DNA of 64,000 nucleotides from Methylopila sp. M107 (GCF_000384475.1 NZ_ARWB01000001.1:2708176-2772175), one strand, 5' to 3'. Positions 25,391 to 34,037 are shown, numbered from the stretch's first letter. A program made the numbers and translations. The notes: generated from the letters alone by a model not told the origin.

Positions 25391-26560
25391 TCAGGCCGCG
25401 CAGGCTTCAAACCCTTGGCGGAGCTTGGCTTCGTCGAGTTCCTTGCCGATGAAGACGAGCTTCGAGCGCCGCGTTTCGTCCGCCTTCCACTCGCGCTGCA
25501 GGTCGCCGTCCAGGATCATGTGGACGCCCTGGAACACGAAGCGGCGGGGCTCGCCCTTGAACGCCAGAATGCCCTTCCAGCGCAGGAAATGCTGGCCTTC
25601 AGTCTGGGCCAAGTCATTGACCCACGGCATGAATTTGTTGGCGTCGACGTCGCCCGGGATCTCCAGCGCGACCGACTGCATGGTCTCGTCGTGATAGTGC
25701 TTCAGCCCGCCATGCGAATGGCCGTGGTCTCCATGGCCGGCCTTGTGGCCATCCGGCCCATGGTCGTGGCCATGGTGGCCATGCTCATGATGCTCAGCCC
25801 CATGGTCATGGCCGCATCCGCAGTCCGGCCCGTGGTCATGATCGTGATGGCCATGGTGGCCATGCCCGTGGGCGTGGTGATGATCGTGGTCGTGCTCGTC
25901 GGCCTCGAGGAAGGCGGGCTCGAGCGCCAGGATGCGGTCGAGGTCGAACGCGCCCTTGTCGAGCACCGCGTCGAGCGCGACGTCGCATTTCTGGGTGCGG
26001 ATCACCCGCGCGTAAGGATTGATGCCGCGGATCCGCGCCTCGACCTCCTCCAGGTCGTCCTTCGAGACGAGGTCGGTCTTGTTGAGCAGGATGACGTCCG
26101 CGAAGGCGATCTGGTTCTTCGCCTCCGGCGCGTCCTTCAGACGGGTCGTCAGCCATTTGGCGTCCGCGACCGTCACCACGGCGTCGAGCCGGGCCTTCCG
26201 CCCCACCTCCTCGTCGATAAAGAAGGTCTGCGCGACCGGCGCGGGGTCGGCGAGGCCGGTGGTTTCGACGATGATCGCGTCGAACTTGCCCTTGCGCTTC
26301 ATCAGCCCTTCGAGGATGCGGATGAGGTCCCCGCGCACGGTGCAGCAGACGCAGCCATTGTTCATCTCGAACACCTCCTCGTCGGCGCCGACGACGAGCT
26401 CGTTGTCGATGCCGATCTCGCCGAACTCGTTGACGATGACGGCGTATTTCTTGCCGTGGTTTTCGGAGAGGATGCGGTTGAGCAGCGTGGTCTTGCCGGC
26501 GCCGAGATAGCCGGTGAGCACGGTGACGGGCGTCTTGTTGGACGCTTCGGCGATGGACAT
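25391..26560 (-). CDS. CobW/COG0523 zinc-chaperone-type GTPase
   Basis: 389 aa from the ATG at 26560. G-domain motifs: GYLGAGKT (Walker A), the metal-binding CVCC in MNNGCVCCTVRGD, ETTGLADP and NKTD. A striking His/Asp/Gly-rich insert (about residues 230-290) precedes the C-terminal CobW_C domain (ALEIPGDVDANKF onward). COG0523 GTPases insert or store metals, here most likely zinc given the His-rich loop. A zinc-responsive Zur site would be expected upstream, but I did not identify one. Confidence 0.93.
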   Translation of the reverse strand: MSIAEASNKTPVTVLTGYLGAGKTTLLNRILSENHGKKYAVIVNEFGEIGIDNELVVGADEEVFEMNNGCVCCTVRGDLIRILEGLMKRKGKFDAIIVETTGLADPAPVAQTFFIDEEVGRKARLDAVVTVADAKWLTTRLKDAPEAKNQIAFADVILLNKTDLVSKDDLEEVEARIRGINPYARVIRTQKCDVALDAVLDKGAFDLDRILALEPAFLEADEHDHDHHHAHGHGHHGHHDHDHGPDCGCGHDHGAEHHEHGHHGHDHGPDGHKAGHGDHGHSHGGLKHYHDETMQSVALEIPGDVDANKFMPWVNDLAQTEGQHFLRWKGILAFKGEPRRFVFQGVHMILDGDLQREWKADETRRSKLVFIGKELDEAKLRQGFEACAA

Positions 26561-26645
26561 GGGATGCCTCCGGATGGCTGCCGCGCAGTTCGCGGCGGCG
26601 GGGCGGTGTGATGGGTCGCGCCTGATATAGCGAGCGTGTGCGGCG

Positions 26646-26700
26646 ACGTCATCCCGCCCCACGTCATCCCGCCCCACGTCATCCCGCCCCATGTCATTCC
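26646..26700. repeat. 15-bp tandem repeat, three and two-thirds copies
   Basis: The unit ACGTCATCCCGCCCC occurs three times perfectly and is followed by a partial, diverged copy. It lies between cobW and the GH25 gene, just inside a short degraded repeat that resembles the GTCATTCC-type elements elsewhere in the window. Confidence 0.9.
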
Positions 26701-26827
26701 GGCTGGAGCGCAGCGGAACGCCGGAATCCATTGCCGCTGTGATTGCAGGACGGAGCACGGCGCGCGATGTCTTGAACCCTCGGCGGAAATGGGTCCCGGC
26801 GCTTCGGCCGGGACGACGGAGCCCCGC

Positions 26828-27445
26828 ATGTTCAACGCCGTGATCGACATCTCCCACCGCAACCATGTCGAGGATTTCGCGCGCGTCCGCCGCGCCGGGA
26901 TCGCAGCCGTCATCCACAAGGCGACCGAGGGCGCGACCTTCCGGGACCGCCTCTACCGCGAACGCCGCGCCGCCGCGAAGGCGGCGGGCCTGAAATTCGG
27001 CTCCTATCACTTCTCGTCCGGCGTCGCGGTCGAGGACCAGGTGAAAAACTACCTCGACCACGCCGACCCGCAGGACGACGAGCTGATCTGCCTCGACTGG
27101 GAGGAAAGCTTTGCGGGCCGCGACATGACGCTTTCCGAGGCGGAGGCCTTCGTCGCGCTGGTGCGGGACAGGACCGGCCGCCTGCCGGCGATCTATGGCG
27201 GCCGGCATCTGCGCGAGGCCTGCGCCGGCGTCGCGCGCTCGATCCTGTCGGACTGCCCGCTCTGGTACGCCCGCGTCGCGCCCGAGCCGAAGGGGATTCC
27301 AGACCTCTGGCCGCGCTGGACGCTGTGGCAATACACCGATGGCGCCAGCGGCCCGGAGCCGCACGCGGTCGACGGAATCGGCCCGTGCGACAGGGACCTG
27401 TTCAACGGCACGGAAGCGGAGTTTTGCGCGCGCTGGCCGTTTTGA
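26828..27445 (+). CDS. GH25 lysozyme-type glycoside hydrolase
   Basis: 205 aa from the ATG at 26828; the longer frame crosses the tandem repeat. GH25 features: VIDISHRN at the start with the catalytic-site Asp, HKATEG, KFGSYHF, CLDWEES with the Asp/Glu pair, PAIYGG and WTLWQYTDG. The enzyme cleaves the beta-1,4 bond of peptidoglycan. There is no signal peptide, and no phage genes adjoin it; such stand-alone copies are common in Hyphomicrobiales. Confidence 0.9.
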   Translation: MFNAVIDISHRNHVEDFARVRRAGIAAVIHKATEGATFRDRLYRERRAAAKAAGLKFGSYHFSSGVAVEDQVKNYLDHADPQDDELICLDWEESFAGRDMTLSEAEAFVALVRDRTGRLPAIYGGRHLREACAGVARSILSDCPLWYARVAPEPKGIPDLWPRWTLWQYTDGASGPEPHAVDGIGPCDRDLFNGTEAEFCARWPF

Positions 27446-27749
27446 AGGGTCGCCTCTGGATCCTCCTCCGCGCAGCGGGGGAGGGGGACCATGGCGCCAG
27501 CCATGGTGGAGGGGGCGACGCTTCAGGATGAGACTCTCAAGGAAATGCAGGCGCCCTACGCCCGCCCCCTCCACCGCGTTCCGCGGTCCCCCTCCCCCAT
27601 GCTTCGCATGGAGGAGGATCAAGGCGCGGCGTCCCGCCGAGCGCCCTGATTTCAGGGAACAGTCCCTTGTGAATTCTTTCCGGCATGCGCAATCTTAAGC
27701 TGTGCGCCGCGCGGAGGCAGCGGGCGTTCCGGGCGGGACGGGGAGCTGA
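27446..27749. other. intergenic region dominated by a palindromic repeat
   Basis: About 300 bp between the GH25 and TPR genes. More than half is the family B repeat (27458-27620). No gene or additional site is visible in the remaining 130 bp. Confidence 0.5.
27458..27620. repeat. intergenic palindromic repeat, family B, copy 1
   Basis: A 163-bp inverted repeat whose arms begin GGATCCTCCTCCGCGCAGCG and end CATGGAGGAGGATC, with inner arms GGTGGAGGGGGCG and CGCCCCCTCCACCG. The second copy, at 50896-51056, overlaps the end of a coding region. Confidence 0.88.
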
Positions 27750-30188
27750 ATGTCGAAGCGGGAAGTCGCCAAGGCGGCGTCCTTCGTGGTCCTTGCGGCC
27801 CTGAGCGTCGCCGGCGCCGCCTATGCGCCGTCGCTCGCCTATCCGGCATTGGTCGGCGGCGTCGCGAACCTGCTGGGCGGGGTCGCGGGCAATGTCCTCC
27901 ACGACATCCTGGGCAAGCGCGGCGACGCGCTCGCGAACGCGCTGTTCGCCCGCCATCCGGAGATCGACCAGAACCACCACATCCTGCTCCAGCTGCGGCA
28001 GGCGCATCTGCGCGCGCTCGAAGTCGTGCTTGCGGATGTGAAGACCGGCGCCCGCGACGACGCGCTCGACGGCTTCGTGTGGTCCATGGAGCGGTTCCTG
28101 AAAGAGGCCCGCGCAGCTCGCCCGTCGACGGCCGACGGCGGCGAAACGGAGGAACAGGTCCTCGGCGCGCTCGACGGCGCCTTCGGCGCGGCGCTCGCGG
28201 CGCGCGGGAGCACGCCCGGACCCACGATCGAGGAGGCGCGGCGCGAACGCGGAACGCTGGAGGACGCCGTGCTCGCCGAAATCGGCGCCGAGATCGGCGG
28301 GCAGGAGATCCCGGCGCCGTTCCGCGCGCGCTTCAAGCAGGACGAGAACGGCTGGTTCGACCTGTTCGTGCGCGACGGCGCAGATCGGCTGAAGACCGAC
28401 GAGGCGTTTCGGACGATCTGGCAAAGCCAGAAGCTCGCGAGCATCGCCGGCGAGGTCGCGCGGATCGTCGAGATCCTACGGTGGATGCTGGAGGCGATCG
28501 GGCGGACCGAACGCAAGCTCGATGCGTTCCAGGACATAGCTCAACGGCGTCACGATGAGATGATGGCCGCTGTCGGCGCACTCGCCGTCGCCCGCGAAAA
28601 TGGCGTGCCGGAGGAGAGCCTCCGTCCGATCCTCGGACAGCTCGGTCACACGGATGTATCCCTCGCGCAAATCCCCAGCGTGCTTGGCGCGGCGGTCGGA
28701 GCCCTGATCGAGCGGTCGCGGGAGAAGACGCGGATCCACAATGACGGCCCGGCCATCGACGAGGCGATCCGCGCGGCGCGCGAAAAACTCGCTGCGGCGG
28801 ACACGGCGGGCGCGCTCGAAGTCCTGGCGGAAGCGCTCGCCGAGGACGACGCCTATGAGCGCGCCTCGCAGGCGGAGCAGGAGGCGCGGGCGCATCGCCT
28901 CGCCATGGGCCAGGCCCGGGCTCGTGCGTACTTCGAGCAGGCCTTCGTTCAGCGGACGACGTTTGATCACGCAGGCGCGATCGAGAGCCTCACGGCGGCG
29001 CTAAAACTCGACGGCGACGATCCATGGCGTTGGTTCGAACTCGGCGACGAGCTTCGGCTTTTCAGTCGCTTAGCCGAGGCTGCATCGGCTTATGCGGCGG
29101 GCGGCGACGCTGCGCGACGGACAGGAGACCAGCGCTACCTCGCGATGTCGCTCAGCAGAATTGGAGAGGTTCAAGTTGCGCAAGGGCATCTGGACAGAGC
29201 GCTGAAGAGTCTTCTCGACGGTCTCGCAATATTCAAGGCGCGTGCGGCGTCCGATCTCGAAGATGCGCAGCGGCGGCGCGACCTCTCGGTGTCATTCGAG
29301 AAGATCGGTGACGTGCAGGTCGCGCAGGGTCGCCTGGACGAGGCGCTGAAGAGCTTTCTCGACGGCCTTGCCATCCGCGAAGCGCTAGCGGCGTCCGATC
29401 GTAGCAATACGGAATGGCGGCGGGACATTTCAGTGTCGCTCAACAAGATCGGCGACGTACAGGTCGCTCAGGGGCTTCTGGATGGCGCGCTGGCGAGCTA
29501 CCGGGGTGGTCTCGCCATCGTGGAGGAACTGACAGCGTCTGATCCCGACAATGTGGAGTGGAGGCGCGATCTTTCTGTCTCTTTCAACAGAATCGGCGAC
29601 GTGCAAGTCGCCCAAGCCCGTCTGACCGATGCAATGACCAGCTACAGCGACGGTCTCGCGATTGCTGAGTCGCTAACGGCGTCCGATCCCGGCAATGCGC
29701 AGTGGCGGCGCGACCACTCGGTGTCGTTCGATAGGATCGGCGACGTCCACGTTGCGCAGGGCAGTCTGGATGAAGCGTTGACGAGCTATCGCGCCGGCCT
29801 CGCCATTCGCGAGGCGCTCGCGGCTTCCGATTCTGGCAATGCGGAGTGGCGGCGTAATCTCGCGGTGTCGTTCAGCAAGATTGGCGACGTTCACTTCGCG
29901 CAGGGTCGTCTGGACGATGCAGTAACGAATTATCGCGCCGACCTCGCCATCGCGGAGACACTGGCGGCGTCCGATCGCGGCAACGCGCAGTGGCAGCACG
30001 ACCTTGCCGTTTCCCACTCAAAACTCGCTAACGCTTATCGCGGACAAGACAACGCCGCGGCGAGCCTTTCCGCACTTTATGCGGGACGGGCGATCATGAT
30101 GGAACTTGCGGCGCTTTCTCCCGGAAACGCCGTCTGGCGCGACGATCTGGCGTCGTTCGATCGTGAGATTGCGGAGCTCTGCGAGTAG
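27750..30188 (+). CDS. large TPR-repeat protein with unique N-terminal domain
   Basis: 812 aa, start preceded by GGGAG. A hydrophobic N-terminal stretch (about 10-50, SFVVLAALSVAGAAYAPSLAYPALVGG) is followed by an all-helical region (about 60-330) that I do not recognise. From about residue 395 come helical repeats, with seven copies of a unit near 49 residues with the core SxSxxxIGDVQVAQGxLxxALxSY and spacer ASDPxNAxW. These are TPR-like (Sel1/TPR class). The layout resembles STAND-type sensors that have lost the NTPase, but no P-loop is seen. Role unknown; protein scaffolding is likely. Confidence 0.8.
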   Translation: MSKREVAKAASFVVLAALSVAGAAYAPSLAYPALVGGVANLLGGVAGNVLHDILGKRGDALANALFARHPEIDQNHHILLQLRQAHLRALEVVLADVKTGARDDALDGFVWSMERFLKEARAARPSTADGGETEEQVLGALDGAFGAALAARGSTPGPTIEEARRERGTLEDAVLAEIGAEIGGQEIPAPFRARFKQDENGWFDLFVRDGADRLKTDEAFRTIWQSQKLASIAGEVARIVEILRWMLEAIGRTERKLDAFQDIAQRRHDEMMAAVGALAVARENGVPEESLRPILGQLGHTDVSLAQIPSVLGAAVGALIERSREKTRIHNDGPAIDEAIRAAREKLAAADTAGALEVLAEALAEDDAYERASQAEQEARAHRLAMGQARARAYFEQAFVQRTTFDHAGAIESLTAALKLDGDDPWRWFELGDELRLFSRLAEAASAYAAGGDAARRTGDQRYLAMSLSRIGEVQVAQGHLDRALKSLLDGLAIFKARAASDLEDAQRRRDLSVSFEKIGDVQVAQGRLDEALKSFLDGLAIREALAASDRSNTEWRRDISVSLNKIGDVQVAQGLLDGALASYRGGLAIVEELTASDPDNVEWRRDLSVSFNRIGDVQVAQARLTDAMTSYSDGLAIAESLTASDPGNAQWRRDHSVSFDRIGDVHVAQGSLDEALTSYRAGLAIREALAASDSGNAEWRRNLAVSFSKIGDVHFAQGRLDDAVTNYRADLAIAETLAASDRGNAQWQHDLAVSHSKLANAYRGQDNAAASLSALYAGRAIMMELAALSPGNAVWRDDLASFDREIAELCE

Positions 30189-30248
30189 GGCGGCTATCGC
30201 GACCTGTTCACCGAAAGCGGCCAAAAAGTTTCGCGCGCTGGCCCCCTT

Positions 30249-30371
30249 TCTTGTCCCGGTCTTGAGCCGGGACCCAGACGCGGCTTCGCAGCAGGACCGA
30301 AGCGGCCCTGCCGAATAGCCATTGTCTTCCGCGTCGGCGGTTCTGGGTCCCGGCTCAAGGCCGGGACAAGG
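30249..30371. repeat. intergenic palindromic repeat, family E
   Basis: A 123-bp inverted repeat: CTTGTCCCGGTCTTGAGCCG at the left end and CGGCTCAAGGCCGGGACAAG at the right, with inner GGGACCCAGA and TCTGGGTCCC. It lies between the convergent TPR and TetR genes, where it could serve as a bidirectional terminator. Confidence 0.85.
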
Positions 30372-30380
30372 GGCGGCGCC

Positions 30381-31022
30381 TTACACCGCGAGGCGCTCCA
30401 GCACCGCCGGCAGCAGCGTCTCGACGGCCGACTTCGCCGGCGCCTCCGCCATGTCGAGCGCGCCGTCGAGCGCGAGCCTTGCAAAACCGTGCACCATCGA
30501 CCAGGCGGCGATCGCCCGGTCGCCGCCCTGCGGGCAGGGGTTTTCGAGGTTCGCCGACCGATCCTCCACGGCTGCGCACAGCAGCTCGAAGGCGCGCGTG
30601 GCGGCCTCGGCATAGGCGGGGTCGGCGCTGTCGATGCGGGACTTTCGCCACATCACGTCGAACCGCGCGGGCTCGGCCAGCGCATAGGCCACATAGGCGA
30701 TCCCTTGCGCGCGGATGCGCTCGGTGCGGGTCGCGCGCGCCGCGGCCGAGGCCGCGTCGGCGGCCGCAAGCGCTTCCCACAGGCCGCGAAAGCCTTCCGC
30801 GGCGACTGCGGTCAGCAGGCCCCGCGCGTCGCCGAAATGGTGCGTCGGCGCTGCCGGGGAGACGTTGGCGCGGCGCGCCGCCTCGCGGAGCGAAAAGCCG
30901 TCGACGCCGCGCTCGCGGATGACCGCCTCGGCCGCGCGCACCAGCGCCGCGCGCAGATCGCCGTGGTGATAGGCGGACGGCTTCGTCGCCTCTGTCTTGA
31001 CACTGTTAAGATCATCGCTCAT
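30381..31022 (-). CDS. TetR-family transcriptional regulator
   Basis: 213 aa from the ATG at 31022. The N-terminal HTH (about 20-65) reads LRAALVRAAEAVIRERGVDGFSLREAARRANVSPAAPTHHFGDARGLLTAVA, a TetR pattern with a PTHHF recognition helix. The C-terminal ligand domain is TetR_C-like. It is divergent from an ABA4-like membrane gene, and a palindrome lies between the two starts, so it probably represses itself and that gene pair. Confidence 0.9.
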   Translation of the reverse strand: MSDDLNSVKTEATKPSAYHHGDLRAALVRAAEAVIRERGVDGFSLREAARRANVSPAAPTHHFGDARGLLTAVAAEGFRGLWEALAAADAASAAARATRTERIRAQGIAYVAYALAEPARFDVMWRKSRIDSADPAYAEAATRAFELLCAAVEDRSANLENPCPQGGDRAIAAWSMVHGFARLALDGALDMAEAPAKSAVETLLPAVLERLAV

Positions 31023-31026
31023 AGGT

Positions 31027-31045
31027 ATCTTTACGATGTAAAGAT
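31027..31045. promoter_or_regulatory. TetR operator
   Basis: ATCTTTAC-GAT-GTAAAGAT is a perfect 8-bp inverted repeat with a 3-bp spacer, between the divergent tetR and ABA4-like starts (about 5 bp from the former, 16 bp from the latter). Confidence 0.8.
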
Positions 31046-31060
31046 CGACAGGAGCAAGCG

Positions 31061-31510
31061 ATGCTTTCGCCCGACAGCCTGTTTTCCCTGTGCAGTTCCG
31101 CAGCGCTCGTCGCATGGGCCGCGCTCGCCGCTTCCGTCTTCCTTCCCGCCATTCGCCGTTATGTCTGGCCGGCGACCGGGCTCGCGCTGCCGGCGCTGTT
31201 TGCGGTCGCCTATGTGGGCGCGCTGGTCGCGGGGCTCTCGAAGGGCGGAGGCGGCGGCTTCGGCTCGATCGCGGAGGTGCGGCAGCTGTTCGCCGACGAC
31301 CATGCGCTCACCGCCGGCTGGATCCATTACCTCGCCTTCGACCTGATCGTCGGCACGCTGATCGCCCGCGACGCGGCGCGCTCGGGCGTCTCGGCCGTGT
31401 TCGTCGTCCCCGCGCTTGCGCTGACATTCCTGTTCGGGCCGGCCGGGTTTTTGGCCTATTTCGTCGTGCGGCTGGCGAAAGGCGGGTTCTGGAAGGAGAG
31501 CTTTTCGTGA
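31061..31510 (+). CDS. ABA4-like (DUF4281) membrane protein
   Basis: 149 aa with four hydrophobic helices (about 10-30, 35-60, 80-105 and 112-138). The sequence AGWIHYLAFDLIVGTLIARDA and FLFGPAGFLAYFVVRL matches the DUF4281/ABA4-like family, named for a plant neoxanthin-synthesis protein. Bacterial role is unknown. It overlaps the next gene (GTGA) and is apparently controlled by the divergent TetR. Confidence 0.85.
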   Translation: MLSPDSLFSLCSSAALVAWAALAASVFLPAIRRYVWPATGLALPALFAVAYVGALVAGLSKGGGGGFGSIAEVRQLFADDHALTAGWIHYLAFDLIVGTLIARDAARSGVSAVFVVPALALTFLFGPAGFLAYFVVRLAKGGFWKESFS

Positions 31511-32337
31511 CCGATCTCGCGCTCCCGCAGCTGCCGACGGCGGTCTTGCCGATCGAGGAGCTCCGGCGCCGGCAGCCGGCGCTGGCGGCTCTTGGGCTCG
31601 CTTATCTCATCCTGTTCGCGGTCGTCGGCTCCCTGCCGCTGATCGACGGGCGCATGCTCGACGGCGTGTCGGTGTGGGCGAAGCCGGCAAAGTTCTTTCT
31701 GTCGACGTCGGCGCTGATGCTGAGTTCGGCGTGGTTCTTCGGTTATGTGCGGCCGGAGAGGCGCCGAGCGCCGGCGCTCAAATGGGGCGTGCGGGCGATG
31801 ATCGCGGGGGCCGTGTTCGAGCTCGGCTACATCACGCTGCAGGCGGGCCTCGGCCAGCCGTCCCATTTCAACCGGGGCGACGCTCTGCACTATGCGCTCT
31901 ACGGGCTGATGGGGTTCGCCGCGACCGCGATGCTGCTGACCAAGATCCCGCTTGGCGTCGAGATCGCGCGCCGGCCGATCCATGGGCTCGACCCGGCGTT
32001 CCGGCGCGCCGTGGTGATCGGGCTCGGGCTGACGGTCGCGCTCGGGCTCGCTTCGGGCGTTTATATGAGCCAGCAATACGGGAGCGGGCACAATGTCGGC
32101 GCGGTCGGCGGCGCCGCCTCGTTTGTCGGCTGGAACCGGGCCGGCGGAGACCTGCGCGTCGCGCATTTCTTCGGCATGCATGGCGAGCAGATCGTGCCGG
32201 CCGTCGCGGCGGTCGCGGGGCTTTGGGCGGGGCAAGGCGCGGCGCGGCGGGCGACCTATGCGACGGCCGCCGCGATCGTCGCGATGACGGTCTTCGTGTT
32301 CGCGCAGGCGCTGATGGGACGGCCGTTCATGGGGTGA
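31507..32337 (+). CDS. polytopic membrane protein of unknown function
   Basis: 276 aa from a GTG that overlaps the stop of the ABA4-like gene. Seven or so hydrophobic segments can be seen, for example LAYLILFAVVGSLPLI, FFLSTSALMLSSAWFFGYV, VVIGLGLTVALGLASGVYM and AAIVAMTVFVFAQALM. Conserved-looking polar motifs include WAKPAKFFLS, GDALHYALYG and HFFGMHGEQIVP, which suggest a channel or redox protein. No family recognised. Same operon and probable TetR control as its upstream neighbour. Confidence 0.75.
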   Translation: MTDLALPQLPTAVLPIEELRRRQPALAALGLAYLILFAVVGSLPLIDGRMLDGVSVWAKPAKFFLSTSALMLSSAWFFGYVRPERRRAPALKWGVRAMIAGAVFELGYITLQAGLGQPSHFNRGDALHYALYGLMGFAATAMLLTKIPLGVEIARRPIHGLDPAFRRAVVIGLGLTVALGLASGVYMSQQYGSGHNVGAVGGAASFVGWNRAGGDLRVAHFFGMHGEQIVPAVAAVAGLWAGQGAARRATYATAAAIVAMTVFVFAQALMGRPFMG

Positions 32338-32352
32338 CAAGGCGCCGGAGTT

Positions 32353-32491
32353 CCCCTCCCCCTTGCGGGGAGGGGTTAGGGGTGGGGGTGGTTCAGAACA
32401 TGTCGAAAAGGGCGAAGCTACTCTACGCCGGACGGAGGCGCTTCATCCTGAGGGACCCCCACCCCTAACCCCTCCCCGCAAGGGGGAGGGG
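32353..32491. repeat. intergenic palindromic repeat, family A, copy 2
   Basis: Same terminal inverted repeats as copy 1 (CCCCTCCCCCTTGCGGGGAG and its complement) and a similar core with GGTTCAGAACATG and CTACGCCG. Between an operon end and a bidirectional terminator. Confidence 0.9.
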
Positions 32492-32525
32492 AACAGGTGA
32501 AGACTCGTCACCGCGACCAAAACGA

Positions 32526-32555
32526 AAAAACCCGCCGGTCGCCCGGCGGGTTTTT
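32526..32555. terminator. bidirectional intrinsic terminator
   Basis: AAAAA-CCCGCCGG-TCGC-CCGGCGGG-TTTTT forms a strong GC stem flanked by A and T runs on both sides. It can stop bfr from the right and the membrane-protein operon from the left. Confidence 0.85.
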
Positions 32556-32589
32556 CGATCGGAATTGTCGTCGTCAGATCAGCCGAAGC

Positions 32590-33066
32590 TCACTCCGGCT
32601 CGCCGACGTGCTTCTGGGCGTAGAGCTGCTCGCCGAGCTGGGCGACGAGGTTCAGCTGGGTCTCGAGGAAGTCGATATGGCCTTCCTCGTCGCCCATCAG
32701 CTCCTCGAACAGGTTCTTGGACGGCAGGTCGCCGATCTCCTGGCAGTAGAGCGCGGCCTCGCGGTAGAGCGCGCGGGCCTCGGTCTCGGCCGCGAGGTCG
32801 CATTCGAGGATTTCCTTGACGCTCTGGCCGATCCGCAGCGGGTCGAGCACCTGCATGTTCGGGAACCCGTCGAGGAAGATGATGCGCGTGACAAACTTGT
32901 CCGCGTGGTTCATCTCCTCGATCGACTCCTTGCGCCACACCTTGGCGAGGTCGCGATAGCCCCAGTCGTCGAGCAGGCGGTAATGCACCCAGTACTGGTT
33001 GATCGCGGTCATCTCCGAACGGAGGCCGCGGTTGAGATAGTCGATGACCTTTGCGTCGCCCTTCAT
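32590..33066 (-). CDS. bfr: bacterioferritin
   Basis: 158 aa, full length. Ferroxidase residues Glu18, Glu51 and His54, the Glu of LAAETEARA (about 94) and GDEEGHI (about 127-130) are present, with the haem ligand Met52 (EEMNHADKF). It stores iron in a 24-mer cage. An Irr-type ICE box sits 38 bp upstream, in keeping with iron-dependent control, and bfd lies upstream on the same strand. Confidence 0.97.
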   Translation of the reverse strand: MKGDAKVIDYLNRGLRSEMTAINQYWVHYRLLDDWGYRDLAKVWRKESIEEMNHADKFVTRIIFLDGFPNMQVLDPLRIGQSVKEILECDLAAETEARALYREAALYCQEIGDLPSKNLFEELMGDEEGHIDFLETQLNLVAQLGEQLYAQKHVGEPE

Positions 33067-33103
33067 GGCGCTCTCCTTCGGCCGGTGGCCAGAAATCCAG
33101 TTG

Positions 33104-33120
33104 TCTAGAAGACTTCTAAA
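33104..33120. promoter_or_regulatory. ICE box (Irr-binding site) upstream of bfr
   Basis: TCTAGAA-GAC-TTCTAAA differs at one base from the alphaproteobacterial ICE consensus TTTAGAANNNTTCTAAA. Irr acts on such sites under iron limitation and commonly represses iron-storage genes. Confidence 0.7.
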
Positions 33121-33191
33121 CTAGCCGGATGGCAGGGGCAAGGGAGACGCGGCGGCGTCTTGCGCGAAAGCGGGCCTTGCGGGACGGCCGG

Positions 33192-33515
33192 TCAGGCCGC
33201 GTCGGCGCGCGCGCGGCGGCGCTCGATGGTCGCGACCTCGACCACGTCGTCGACGAAGTCGAGCACCTCGCCGACGCCATGCGTCACGGAGGGGCAGGCG
33301 ACCGGGCAGGCGCCGCAGGCGGCTTCCGCCGGTTTCGGCTCGAGGCCGCGGATATCGGCCAGCATGGCGCGGATGGTGCGCGCGCAGCGCCCGCATTGCG
33401 GGCTGCAGCCGAGGCAGCGGTAGACCTGGCCGGGCGTCTGGGCGTTCGCCGACCCGTCACCGATCGTGGTGCGGATCTGCTTGTCGCTCAACACGTTACA
33501 GGAACAGACGATCAT
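33192..33515 (-). CDS. bfd: bacterioferritin-associated ferredoxin (BFD-like [2Fe-2S])
   Basis: 107 aa. The BFD domain binds a [2Fe-2S] cluster through four Cys in MIVCSCNVLSD and CLGCSPQCGRCARTI; further Cys in ACGACPVACPS form an unusual extra group. BFD proteins reduce bacterioferritin to release iron. It lies upstream of bfr on the same strand. A degenerate ICE-like sequence (TTTGGAATTACTATAAA, 33559-33575) is upstream but weak. Longer than E. coli Bfd (64 aa). Confidence 0.88.
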   Translation of the reverse strand: MIVCSCNVLSDKQIRTTIGDGSANAQTPGQVYRCLGCSPQCGRCARTIRAMLADIRGLEPKPAEAACGACPVACPSVTHGVGEVLDFVDDVVEVATIERRRARADAA

Positions 33516-33705
33516 GAAGACGGCTGGCCGGTTCGGTTTCGGTTTCTCGGAGCTGCAGTTTGGAATTACTATAAACTACTGATCCGACTGCATAATTCAT
33601 ATTGTGAGCGGGCCTTGGGAGTCAATGTCGGGCGTGGGCGCCGGACATTACGATTGGGAAAGTTCGAGCCTCGGACGCCCCGACCGCCGTCTGAGGTCCA
33701 TGCGC

Positions 33706-34023
33706 TCAGACCAATGCCGGTCGCTTGGGCTGCGCCGCGTGCGCGGACCGTACGGGCAACGCCTCGATCTCTCGCCCGACTTCGGCTTCGGCGAGGCGCA
33801 GATCGTACGCGGTCTGAAGGTTCAGCCAGAACTGCGGGCTGTTGCCGAACCAGTGGCCGAGGCGCAGGGCGGTGTCGCCCGTGATCGCGCGCTTGCCCTG
33901 AATGATGAGGCTGATGCGATTTGCAGGGACATTGAGCTGCCGCGACAGTTCGGTCGGCGTCACGCCGATCTCCGCCAGTTCTTCGGCGAGGATCTCGCCC
34001 GGATGGATGGGGGGTCTGCTCAT
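33706..34023 (-). CDS. higA: HigA-family antitoxin, orphan
   Basis: 105 aa from the ATG at 34023. HigA features: PIHPGEILAEELAEIGVTPTELSRQLNVPANRISLIIQGKRAITGDTALRLGHWFG, an XRE HTH, followed by NSPQFWLNLQTAYDL. Its toxin partner would lie immediately upstream on this strand but is reduced to a C-terminal remnant, so the antitoxin appears to be orphaned. It may still act as a DNA-binding repressor. Confidence 0.9.
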   Translation of the reverse strand: MSRPPIHPGEILAEELAEIGVTPTELSRQLNVPANRISLIIQGKRAITGDTALRLGHWFGNSPQFWLNLQTAYDLRLAEAEVGREIEALPVRSAHAAQPKRPALV

Positions 34024-34037
34024 GGGATGCGTCTCCG

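Noticed and set aside
26646..26700. Tandem repeat as a CRISPR or iteron origin
   Set aside because: 15-bp GC-rich units in direct contact with no spacers, and no replication gene nearby.
26636..26827. Extension of the GH25 gene upstream
   Set aside because: Runs through the 15-bp tandem repeat with a repetitive peptide (HVIPPHVIPPHV); the ATG at 26828 gives a normal GH25 start.
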